The notes under the pieces are model-generated. The model worked only from the letters and a program-made list of their open reading frames with translations, was not told where the DNA came from and searched no databases. This document shows positions 1 through 7,024 of a DNA stretch of 64,000 bases, in pieces; position 1 is the stretch's first letter, and each line of letters opens with the position of its first letter. Source of the DNA: Natrinema salifodinae (GTDB lineage Archaea; Halobacteriota; Halobacteria; Halobacteriales; Natrialbaceae). The translations under genes were made by a program, and so were the position numbers. Location: NCBI RefSeq assembly GCF_900110455.1, contig NZ_FOIS01000004.1:1-64000 (forward strand), written 5' to 3'.

Positions 1-102
1 GGCCACGTGTTACTGAGCTATCTGCTGCGGGTCTAACCCGCGCAACTAGCATGGCTAAATCGGACTCCAATAGCAATGACCTCCGGCAGGATCAACCGGA
101 AT
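1..102 (-). rRNA. 16S ribosomal RNA, 5' end (partial)
   Basis: Read on the minus strand, the sequence begins ATTCCGGTTGATCCTGCCGG, the canonical start of archaeal 16S rRNA, and continues through the conserved first helices to the left window edge. The mature 5' end lies at about position 102. Only about 100 nt of the gene are inside the window; the rest, and presumably 23S and 5S, lie to the left. Confidence 0.97.
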
Positions 103-108
103 GCTATT

Positions 109-125
109 CCCCAGCGAAGCTGGGG
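109..125 (-). other. Hairpin in 16S leader
   Basis: A 7-bp perfect stem (CCCCAGC/GCTGGGG) with a 3-nt loop lies 7 nt upstream of the mature 16S 5' end. Pre-16S of haloarchaea is cut out of a long processing stem formed with the far side of the gene. This local hairpin may belong to that processing region, but the partner strand is outside the window. Confidence 0.5.
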
Positions 126-302
126 GTTGGCGGTGAATGTAGGTACACACTCACACTAAATGGGTCCACACGTTCGATGACGCTGGTCGAATGACCGATC
201 GGGCGTCACCGAACTGTCAAGGCTAACATCAGATCCCATCTGTACGGCGGACCGCAGGGGTAGGATCCTCATTTCCTTCGGACGTATTCGTAAGCCACGA
301 AG

Positions 303-327
303 GGTACTTAACCCCTTCGGGTTCGAA
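303..327 (-). promoter_or_regulatory. rRNA operon promoter (proximal)
   Basis: On the minus strand this reads TTCGAA, then GGGGTTAAGTACC about 12 nt later. It resembles the haloarchaeal rRNA promoter pattern of an upstream TTCGA element followed by a TTTA(A/T)G-type box A. It lies about 200 nt upstream of the 16S 5' end and has a similar, more distal partner at 398-417. Tandem rRNA promoters are the usual haloarchaeal arrangement. Confidence 0.65.
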
Positions 328-397
328 CCGTCCGGATCGACGGGGAAAGTCAATCTCCCCATCGATCACGTCTTCGTACCTAACTGTAGTCGCTGTC

Positions 398-417
398 GAC
401 TACTTAAGGGCTACGAA
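398..417 (-). promoter_or_regulatory. rRNA operon promoter (distal)
   Basis: The minus strand reads TTCGTAGCCCTTAAGTAGTC, the same TTCG plus CTTAAGTA signature as the proximal promoter at 303-327, about 95 nt further upstream. A possible third, weaker box (CTAATAAGGG on the minus strand, near 507-516) is preceded by TTCGATG. The remaining leader between 103 and 560 shows no gene. Confidence 0.6.
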
Positions 418-704
418 CTGAGGGATCAAAGATAGGCAGTAACACACAGTTGCAGGTGAATTTCGCTATCAAAGTTATAAGATCTTCAGATCAATTACGC
501 TTCTACCCTTATTAGTCGTATGACGGCTGAACCGCATCGAAACCGTTCCGACACTGTGAAAACCAGCTTCCGTTTCGCCTAGTCATCGTCGATTACAGGC
601 ATCGTGTATCCTAGCAGGATGGACTTCGATCCGAGCAACGTGCTTCTCTAATTCGAGTCGCCAGGCAAGATCGATTTGGTGCTTACGTTCGGTGTAGAAT
701 TGAG

Positions 705-908
705 GACTCTGACGGATTCGAACCACGCCGACGGCTCGCTTCGCTCGCCGTCGTCTAGTCCGAACCGTCAAGGAAGCGTTCCGTGCTGCTCGCGTCTACT
801 CGCAGCACTCTATGGCCCTGACGGATTCGAACCTCGGTCGGAACGACGCTCCTTCCTGCTTCGAATCCGCAGGGATCCATTCCACGAGGCTCGCATCTGC
901 TCGCCTCG
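705..908 (-). repeat. Array of tRNA 3'-end fragments alternating with hairpins
   Basis: A 16-nt segment identical to the T-arm/acceptor end of the neighbouring CAU tRNA occurs at 709-724 and 818-833; the true tRNA copy is at 920-935. The copies are spaced 109 and 102 nt, close to the 106-nt gene length. Between them are hairpins with stems 729-735/747-753, 783-789/802-808 and 885-890/903-908. The last two start 5-6 nt past the tRNA-like 3' ends. Their 11-12-nt loops are nearly identical (TCGC..CTC) while the stems differ by compensatory changes. The array has no good ORF. It may be decayed tandem duplications of the tRNA 3' region or scars of repeated integration at this tRNA. Confidence 0.7.
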
Positions 909-914
909 CTCCAT

Positions 915-1020
915 GGGCCCTGACGGATTCGAACCATCGACCACTCGGTGTCTCACACGACCTCACACGGTCAGGTCGCGTTATGAGCCGAGCGCTCTAA
1001 CCAGACTGAGCTAAGGGCCC
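915..1020 (-). tRNA. tRNA with CAU anticodon (Met elongator or Ile2), intron-containing
   Basis: The minus strand folds as GGGCCCU acceptor, D-arm GCTCAGTCTGGTTAGAGC, anticodon stem CTCGG/CCGAG, T-arm GATGG/CCGTC and 3' AGGGCCC. The anticodon CAT is at 983-985. A 32-nt insertion (950-981) sits after position 37, the canonical archaeal intron site cut by the splicing endonuclease; removing it leaves a 74-nt cloverleaf. A CAU anticodon without initiator-type GGG/CCC pairs in the anticodon stem means elongator Met or agmatidine-modified Ile2. Elongator tRNA-Met commonly has an intron in haloarchaea, whereas the GGGCCC acceptor is more Ile-like, so identity is left open. The 3' CCA is not encoded. 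Confidence 0.92.
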
Positions 1021-1106
1021 TCTATCCGAGAAAAATTGCGCGCGCTAATTAACCCTTGCTGTCTGTTTCGCTCGTCCGTACGAACCTGATGCTGTCCCGA
1101 CTCGAC

Positions 1107-1235
1107 CTATGCGGTCAGCGCCTCGAGCTCCTCGTCGCTCAGTTCGTCCTCGAACTCGTCCGCACTGTGTGATTCGAGTACCTCCTCGCGTTCGTCGGCG
1201 TCGAGTTCAGCGATGGCCTCGAAGTGGTGGCACAT
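1107..1235 (-). CDS. Small acidic protein, 42 aa
   Basis: The ORF starts MCHHFEAIAELDADEREEVL and ends in an acidic helix-rich tail (EFEDELSDEELEALTA). The CHH start and the acidic EL-repeat pattern look like a conserved haloarchaeal micro-protein, and composition and third-position GC fit coding sequence. It lies alone between the CAU tRNA and moaB on the same strand. The CHH motif might bind a metal, but no function can be assigned. Confidence 0.75.
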   Translation of the reverse strand: MCHHFEAIAELDADEREEVLESHSADEFEDELSDEELEALTA

Positions 1236-1347
1236 AGCATTCGAAACCAGGCGGCCGGTGTCAATAAACCCTGTTCAGGAGAATTGACTGCTCACCGCCG
1301 AAACGGGACGGTGACCAGGCGAGTCGAATTGCCGTCTCGGTTCGATT

Positions 1348-1947
1348 TCAGTCCGAGGTTCGATTCTGCTCTTGATAGTCCGCCAGCGTCTGGTCGTTCG
1401 TTCCGGCGCGGTGGCGCGTCGCCAGGCCCGCGAGGTGTGGCGCTTCGGGGACGATCAGGTCCTCGCAGGCGGTTTCGCAGGCGCTTTTGCTGCCGGGGAG
1501 ACAGAAGACGGGTGTATCGACGGCAATCCCGGCGGTCGCACGCGAGGCCATCGCGCGCGTCCCGACCTCGTCCCAGGAGAGGGACCTGAACAACTCGCCG
1601 AAGCCGGGGAGTTCGCGTTCGAACAGCGACGACGTGGCCTCCGGCGAGACGTCGTCGACGGTGACGCCGGTGCCGCCGGTGGTACACACTACGTCGATGT
1701 CGCGGCGCGCGACCAGACTCCGGACGGCGGTCCGGATCGCGGAGTAGTCGTCGCGGACCAACAGTCGCTCTGTTACCTCGTGGCCCGCATCCTCGAACGA
1801 CGCCTGGATAGTGTCCCCGCCCGGATCGTCGGGATCGTCCGCGCCCGCGCGCGAAGTAGAGACGGTAACGATTCCGACGTGGAGCGGGTCGATGATGTCG
1901 TGGCCGTGATCGTCGGTGTGTCGTCGATCGTCGCGATCGCTGGACAT
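1348..1947 (-). CDS. moaB: Molybdenum cofactor biosynthesis protein, MoaB/MogA family
   Basis: This cytoplasmic protein of 199 aa belongs to the family that adenylylates molybdopterin before molybdate insertion (MogA/MoaB). A histidine/aspartate-rich leader of about 20 residues precedes the domain. Visible motifs are TTGGTG at about residues 89-94, the following D(D)VSPEA, and TRAMASRATAG near 130-140, which form the MPT/nucleotide binding pocket, then LPGS near 150. Length is slightly above the usual 160-180 aa because of the acidic N-terminus. The neighbouring membrane gene is divergent and there is no molybdenum operon here. MoaB versus MogA function cannot be separated by sequence in archaea. 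Confidence 0.92.
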   Translation of the reverse strand: MSSDRDDRRHTDDHGHDIIDPLHVGIVTVSTSRAGADDPDDPGGDTIQASFEDAGHEVTERLLVRDDYSAIRTAVRSLVARRDIDVVCTTGGTGVTVDDVSPEATSSLFERELPGFGELFRSLSWDEVGTRAMASRATAGIAVDTPVFCLPGSKSACETACEDLIVPEAPHLAGLATRHRAGTNDQTLADYQEQNRTSD

Positions 1948-2156
1948 GGTGGTACGTCACTGGCGGAAGACGATAATCCCTCCCCTGACGGGCAGCGGTC
2001 GGACCACTGCTGGCCGCGACGTATCTGCTCTCGAACGCCGGGTGCGACCTCCCCGTCGGGACGAAGCGGTGCTCCGGCAACCGTATCTGCTCGACGCACT
2101 GTCGTTCCAGGCGACGGATGCTGAAATTTTTTCTGCTCGCACACGTGCGCTCATAC

Positions 2157-2696
2157 ATGGGAGAGAATAACTCGCAGATGCGTGAACTCGACGGCGTCGG
2201 TGTCTGGGGCGGCGGTATCACGGGCGGCCTGGTCGCCGGGATCGCCATGGGCCTGGTCCTCCACTTCGGCGGCAACCAGATCGAACTGTTGGGCGGGCTC
2301 GCGGCGGATCCCGGTGCGGCGGTCGGCGTCGGCTGGACGATCCACCTGATGCTGAGCATGCTGTTCGGACTGCTGTTCGCCGCGATCACCTCGCGGGAGG
2401 CGGTCCGGGAACTGGTGGAGACGTTCAGCGACTACGTCGTCACGGGCCTGGTCTTCGGGGCGCTTCTCGGTCTCTTCGCCGGTGGCGTCCTGTTCCCGAT
2501 CGCGATGGGACGCGTCGGGGTAGCGACGTTACCGCTCCCGTTCCTACCGGTGCCCGGGCTCGCGGCGGAGCTGGTCAGCGCGCTGCTGTTCGCGCTGGGA
2601 CACCTCGTTTACGGAATCGTCCTGGGTGCCGTCTTCGCGACGGTCAACGGGGTGACGCCGAGCGGCGTACGTAAGTACGTCCCGCTCGTGCGGTGA
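2157..2696 (+). CDS. Membrane protein, DUF6789-like
   Basis: About 179 aa with four hydrophobic spans. The first, after a short polar N-terminus, starts GGGITGGLVAGIAMGLVLHF. The sequence also contains a small-residue-rich pair GLVFGALLGLFAGG and a Pro-rich linker LPLPFLPVPGL. Start 2157 is preferred over the upstream in-frame 2118 because a TATA-like AAATTTTTT lies about 28 nt before it, as expected for a leaderless mRNA. The family is a widespread haloarchaeal membrane protein of unknown role. No catalytic residues are evident. Confidence 0.75.
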   Translation: MGENNSQMRELDGVGVWGGGITGGLVAGIAMGLVLHFGGNQIELLGGLAADPGAAVGVGWTIHLMLSMLFGLLFAAITSREAVRELVETFSDYVVTGLVFGALLGLFAGGVLFPIAMGRVGVATLPLPFLPVPGLAAELVSALLFALGHLVYGIVLGAVFATVNGVTPSGVRKYVPLVR

Positions 2697-2816
2697 GCGG
2701 CCGGACGGTTCGTAACCGGCTCGCTCCTGCCGCTGTCGGTTAGACGACGGTCTCGAGACGAATCCAGAAGTTACGGGGTAGCGGCACCGCTTACGGATAG
2801 AATTTGAGAGAAGCAG

Positions 2817-2889
2817 CGCCGAAGCCAGGACTCGAACCTGGGACAACCTCGTTAACAGCGAGGTGCTCTACCATCTGAGCTACTTCGGC
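2817..2889 (-). tRNA. tRNA-Asn (GTT)
   Basis: The minus strand gives a full cloverleaf: acceptor GCCGAAG/CTTCGGC, D-arm GCTCAGATGGTAGAGC, anticodon stem CCTCG/CGAGG with loop CTGTTAA (anticodon GTT), and T-arm CCAGG TTCGAGT CCTGG. There is no intron and CCA is not encoded. A TATA-like TATCAAATAC lies about 28 nt upstream on the minus strand (near 2916-2925). Confidence 0.97.
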
Positions 2890-3014
2890 TGCGTTCTTTG
2901 ATAACCGGCTGTATTTGATAGGGCTTTCGTTTTTACTCGCTTCCGCGGTTCGATACCCCTTCACGCACTCGCGGGTCGATACCCTTTCACCCGCCGCGCC
3001 GGTAGGGCCACGCG

Positions 3015-4469
3015 ATGACCGAGGAGGACGACAGCGACGAGCACGAGGTCCGGAACGCGAGCCGCGCTCGCGACCTCGAGACGGTCGTCGCCGAGATTCG
3101 CGACCGCGTCGATCCGGACGACGACGAGCGCGACCGACTCCGCGAGGTCGCCGACCGACTCATGGACCGCGCCGAAACGGCGGCGACGGAGCTGTGCGAC
3201 GGCGCCGACGTCTTACAGGTCGGCTCGACTGCCCGCAACACCTGGATCAGCGGCGACCGCGACATCGACGTCTTCGTCCGCTTTCCGCCGGAGCTCGATC
3301 GCGAAACGCTCGAGGAACACGGGCTCGAGGTCGGCCACGCCACCCTGCCGGAGGGCCACGAGGAGTACGCCGAACACCCCTACGTCAAGGGCGAGGTCGA
3401 GGGCTTCGACGTCGACGTGGTCCCCTGTTTCCGGCTCGAGTCCGCCACCGAGATCCGCTCGGCGGTCGATCGCACGCCCTTCCACACCAGATACCTCCAG
3501 ACGCGACTCGACGAGGATCTCGCCGCCGCCGTCCGCGTCACCAAACAGTTCCTCAAGGGGATCGGGGTCTACGGCAGCGACCTCAGGACGCAGGGCTTCA
3601 GCGGCTACCTGACCGAACTGCTCGTCTGCGAGTACGGCGGGTTCCGGCCGCTGCTCGAGGCCGCGGCCGACTGGCACCCGCCGGTCGAACTCGATCCCGA
3701 GGATCACGGCCAGGCGCGCGAGACGGCGTCACCGTCTCGGGACGAAGAAGTCAACGATGTTGACCTCCCGTTCGACGATCCGTTGGTCGTCATCGACCCG
3801 ACCGATCCCGAGCGCAACGTCGCGGCCGTCTGTTCGTCCGAGAACGTCGCCCGATTCCAACACTACGCTCGCGAGTTTCTCGAGTCACCACACACCGATT
3901 TCTTCGATCCGTCCGAGCCCGAACCGCTGACCGAAGCCGACCTGTCTGCCCACCTCGAGCGCCGGGGGACTACGCCCGTCGCCGTCCGGTTCGACGCACC
4001 CGACCTGGTCGAGGATCAGCTCTACCCGCAACTGCGTAAATCGCTCGCCGGCATCACGCAGGGGCTGGACGACCGCGGATTCGACGTCTTCCGGGCGACG
4101 ACGATCGCCGACGAGACGGCCGTCGTCTTCGCCGAGCTCGCGGTGGCCGAACGGCCCGCCGTCGAGCGCCACGAGGGACCGCCGATCCACGTCCGCGGTC
4201 ACGCGGACGGCTTCTACGTCGCCTACGCGGACGATCCGGACGCCTACGGACCGTTCATCGAGGACGATCGGTACGTCACCGAACGCGAACGCGAGTTCAC
4301 GACCGCCCGCGAGTTCCTCGAGAGCGATCGTCTCTTCGACGTGGGCCTGGGTGCACACGTCGAGACCGCGCTCGAAGACGGGTACGAGGTACTGATCGAC
4401 GACGAGGTCGCCGCCCTGCTCGACGAATTCGGCGCGGAATTAGCGGCCTACTTCGAGCCGCGTCCCTGA
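3015..4469 (+). CDS. cca: CCA tRNA nucleotidyltransferase (archaeal class I)
   Basis: The enzyme adds or repairs the 3' CCA of tRNAs, which none of the tRNA genes in this window encodes. The 484-aa length is typical of haloarchaeal class I enzymes. The nucleotidyltransferase signature is clear: QVGSTARNTWISGDRDIDVF, with GS at 70-71 and metal-binding D83 and D85. A third acidic segment follows (FDVDVVP near 140). The central substrate-binding helices include TKQFLKGIGVYGSD, and the C-terminal half is the acidic tail domain. It lies just beyond tRNA-Asn on the opposite strand. The start precedes an acidic N-terminus (MTEEDDSDEHE). Confidence 0.96.
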   Translation: MTEEDDSDEHEVRNASRARDLETVVAEIRDRVDPDDDERDRLREVADRLMDRAETAATELCDGADVLQVGSTARNTWISGDRDIDVFVRFPPELDRETLEEHGLEVGHATLPEGHEEYAEHPYVKGEVEGFDVDVVPCFRLESATEIRSAVDRTPFHTRYLQTRLDEDLAAAVRVTKQFLKGIGVYGSDLRTQGFSGYLTELLVCEYGGFRPLLEAAADWHPPVELDPEDHGQARETASPSRDEEVNDVDLPFDDPLVVIDPTDPERNVAAVCSSENVARFQHYAREFLESPHTDFFDPSEPEPLTEADLSAHLERRGTTPVAVRFDAPDLVEDQLYPQLRKSLAGITQGLDDRGFDVFRATTIADETAVVFAELAVAERPAVERHEGPPIHVRGHADGFYVAYADDPDAYGPFIEDDRYVTEREREFTTAREFLESDRLFDVGLGAHVETALEDGYEVLIDDEVAALLDEFGAELAAYFEPRP

Positions 4470-4513
4470 ACGGCTACGCGCAAGGGGACGCTGCTCCGAT
4501 CGAGCGTCGCAGA

Positions 4514-5410
4514 TCACAGTCCGCGGCGACTCGCTGTTCCGCGAACCGTCCACGTAAACGGCTCGTCGAACGCGGTGATCGGACGGTCGGTCCGGAGTTC
4601 GAGCAGCCCGAGCATCGATTCGGACATCGACGAATCGCCGGTAAACGAGAGCGTCACCCGATTCGCGTCGCGATCGTACGCCGCGTCGACGGTCCCCTCG
4701 TTGACCCAGGTCGTCCGCTCGTAGCCGGCGTTCCACCCGCTGGGGAGTTCCCGCAGGAGCGTGAGCGTACAGACGCCACTCTCGGGGTCGATCGGTCCGG
4801 TGGGGAGCACCGTTCGGACCTCGATGGCCGGGTCGATGCGAAGGTCGATCTCTAGTCGCCGTATTCGGTGTCGAGAGAGGTGCCCGTCTTCGACGTGTGC
4901 GAGCGAGTACAGTCGCGAGCCGTACAGATACGAGCCGTCGACTCGCTCGGGCGCTTTTTCGAGAGTGACCGAGTTCTGGACCGACACGCCTGGCCCGTCC
5001 GTATCGTCGCCGTCGCTTTCGTTCTCGCTCCCACTTCCGTCGCCGCCTTGGCCCCCGTCCGCGGTCCGCCACAGGTGATAGCGCTCGTTCCAGGCGTCGA
5101 TCATCGAGAAATTGGCGCTGTAACTGGTAGAATCGATCCGGCCGGGATCTGGGTCGCAGCGGTGGCTGACCGACGGCTTCCGGCGGGGCGTTCGATCACC
5201 GTCCTCGACGGGGGTTACTCCCGTCTCGTCGAGCGAGAACTCGTCGTCGACGGTCAATCGCCGCGTCACGTCGGTCTCGTCGGTCCGCGTGGACCAGGCC
5301 CGATAGCCGAGTCCGGTTCCGCCGGCGAGCCCGAGCGTTCCGAGACCGGCGAGGAGGGCCCGTCTGCTCGGACTATTCGGGCCGCTCGATCCGGGGATAT
5401 CAGGGGACAT
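4514..5410 (-). CDS. Tat-exported hypothetical protein
   Basis: 298 aa. The N-terminus has a twin-arginine motif (SRRALLAGLG) followed by a Gly/Ala/Leu stretch to about residue 36, so the protein is likely Tat-exported, as is usual for haloarchaeal secreted proteins. There is no lipobox Cys, so it may be signal-anchored or released. The mature part has a poly-acidic linker (residues about 130-145, Gly/Ser/Asp/Glu) and beta-rich segments (YTLTLLRELPSG-like strands, WVNEGTVDAAYD). No known family is recognised. It is convergent with cca; its promoter region overlaps nothing else. Confidence 0.7.
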   Translation of the reverse strand: MSPDIPGSSGPNSPSRRALLAGLGTLGLAGGTGLGYRAWSTRTDETDVTRRLTVDDEFSLDETGVTPVEDGDRTPRRKPSVSHRCDPDPGRIDSTSYSANFSMIDAWNERYHLWRTADGGQGGDGSGSENESDGDDTDGPGVSVQNSVTLEKAPERVDGSYLYGSRLYSLAHVEDGHLSRHRIRRLEIDLRIDPAIEVRTVLPTGPIDPESGVCTLTLLRELPSGWNAGYERTTWVNEGTVDAAYDRDANRVTLSFTGDSSMSESMLGLLELRTDRPITAFDEPFTWTVRGTASRRGL

Positions 5411-5490
5411 TACGCGAAAGTGGCGCCCACTATGTCAAAAACACAGCCGTTTCCGAGTCGAGGCGACGGAATCGGGTTCGATCCGCGCGG

Positions 5491-6522
5491 TCACGGAAGC
5501 TCGACGTCTAACCCGTGGGCGTCGAGGACGTCTTCGAGGACCGACGTCGCCTGGTCGTCCGGATCGTCATCGTCGTCGGGTTCGATCGGCTCGCGGCCGT
5601 CGAAGGTCTCGTGGACCATGCCGATGCTGTCGGCGAGCACGTCCAGACTGTAGCCGCCCTCGAGGACGAAGGCCAACGCGGCGTCGGCGTCGTCGGCGAG
5701 CGACCGGATCCGGTCGGTCATGAGCGCGTAAGCCTCGGTCGAGAGACGGACCCGCGAGATCGGATCGTGGCGGTGGGCGTCGAAGCCTGCGCTGACGAGC
5801 ACCAGATCGGGATCGAAGTCGGTGAGCGCGGCGGTGACCGGGCCATCGAGCGCCGCGAGGTACTCGCTGTCGTCGGTCCCGGCCGGCACCGGGACGTTCA
5901 TCGTCGTCCCCTTGCCGTCGCCCTCGCCGATCTCGTCGATTTCGCCGGTACCGGGGTAGAGCCCCTGCTCGTGGAGGGAGACGAAGAAGACGTCGCCCCG
6001 GTCGTAGAAGATATCCTGGGTTCCGTTGCCGTGGTGGACGTCCCAGTCGATGATCGCGACGCGGTCGACGTCGTAGTCGTCGTGGTCGAGCGCGTGCTGG
6101 GCGGCGACCGCGACGTTGTTGACGAAGCAAAACCCCATCGCGTCGTCTTCGACCGCGTGGTGGCCGGGCGGACGACCGAGCGAGAACGGGGTTTCGCGAC
6201 CCGCAGCCCCCTCGAGCGCCGTTTCGGCGGCCCAACAGGCGAGCCCGGCGCTTTGGCAAGCCGCGTCCCAGGTCTCCTCGACGGCGGTAGTGTCGGGGTC
6301 CCAGCTCCCGCCGCCGTCGGCGCAGAACTCCTGGACGGACTCAACGTACTCCCGGTCGTGGACGGCCGCCATCGCGTCGATATCGCAGGGGTCGGGCTCG
6401 ACGTAGTCGACGCCGTGTTTCTTCTTCAGGCCTTCCTGGATCGCGCGCAGCCGGTCCGGCGACTCGGGGTGGCGCGAACCGGGATCGTGTGCGAGACAGA
6501 CCTCGCTGTAGCCGAACTGCAT
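5491..6522 (-). CDS. Histone deacetylase-family amidohydrolase (class II type)
   Basis: 343 aa, a zinc-dependent deacetylase/acetylpolyamine amidohydrolase fold. Catalytic residues are present: GHH at 120-122, the DWDVHHGNGT block with zinc ligands D161 and H163, the third ligand D248 in SAGFDAH, and the transition-state tyrosine in EGGYS (Y291). The substrate could be acetyl-lysine on proteins or small acetylated amines; sequence does not decide. The start ATG at 6522 lies only 4 nt after the stop of the histone gene, so the two are one operon and a link to chromatin protein acetylation is plausible. Longer in-frame upstream starts overlap the histone gene and are rejected. Confidence 0.94.
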   Translation of the reverse strand: MQFGYSEVCLAHDPGSRHPESPDRLRAIQEGLKKKHGVDYVEPDPCDIDAMAAVHDREYVESVQEFCADGGGSWDPDTTAVEETWDAACQSAGLACWAAETALEGAAGRETPFSLGRPPGHHAVEDDAMGFCFVNNVAVAAQHALDHDDYDVDRVAIIDWDVHHGNGTQDIFYDRGDVFFVSLHEQGLYPGTGEIDEIGEGDGKGTTMNVPVPAGTDDSEYLAALDGPVTAALTDFDPDLVLVSAGFDAHRHDPISRVRLSTEAYALMTDRIRSLADDADAALAFVLEGGYSLDVLADSIGMVHETFDGREPIEPDDDDDPDDQATSVLEDVLDAHGLDVELP

Positions 6523-6526
6523 CTGC

Positions 6527-6958
6527 TCACTCGAACAGCGAGAAGTACGTCTCGATGTCGTCGTCGGTGATGGTCCGCCGGTCCGCGTGGTGCGCGAGGA
6601 TCGCCGCCGCCCGGGCGACGTTGTCCGCGTAATCCTCGAGAATATCGGCGAGCGCGACGCGGGCGTCCATCGAGACGCGATAGCGGTCGTCGATCTCCAG
6701 CCTGGCGATGCGATCGACCGGCGCGACGGGGAGTTCGAGGTCGTCCTTGTCGACGACCGTCTCGACGCCGAAGTCATCGGCCATCAGCGTCTTGCGGCCG
6801 TCCGCCGTCGCCTCCTCGGCGGCGTCGACCGCGAGTTCGCTCCCGTGGTCTTGGATCCGCGCTGCGAGTTCCTCCGACGCGTCGGCGCTCACCCGAAGAT
6901 CGCCCGCGTTCCGCCGGATGATCGTATCCACCGGGGCGAACGGGAGTTCGACGTTCAT
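6527..6958 (-). CDS. Archaeal histone, tandem double histone-fold
   Basis: 143 aa made of two fused histone folds. The first covers about 1-68, with the motif LPFAPVDTIIRRNAGDLRVS; the second covers about 74-143, with LPVAPVDRIARLE and the closing ILAHHADRRTITDDDIETYF. Each repeat has the RR-like loop and the final helix typical of archaeal histones. Haloarchaeal histones are usually such fused pseudodimers and are acidic, as here. Its own promoter (GCGTTAAGGG, about 27 nt before the ATG) lies in the 66-nt gap after the RPA gene. The stop is 4 nt from the deacetylase start. In haloarchaea this histone is often sparse and acts more like a regulator than a packaging protein. Confidence 0.95.
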   Translation of the reverse strand: MNVELPFAPVDTIIRRNAGDLRVSADASEELAARIQDHGSELAVDAAEEATADGRKTLMADDFGVETVVDKDDLELPVAPVDRIARLEIDDRYRVSMDARVALADILEDYADNVARAAAILAHHADRRTITDDDIETYFSLFE

Positions 6959-7024
6959 ATCATGATAGGCGAAGCTAACTCCCTTAACGCTTTTCCTAGG
7001 CGGTCGATGAGGTTGCTCGCGCCG

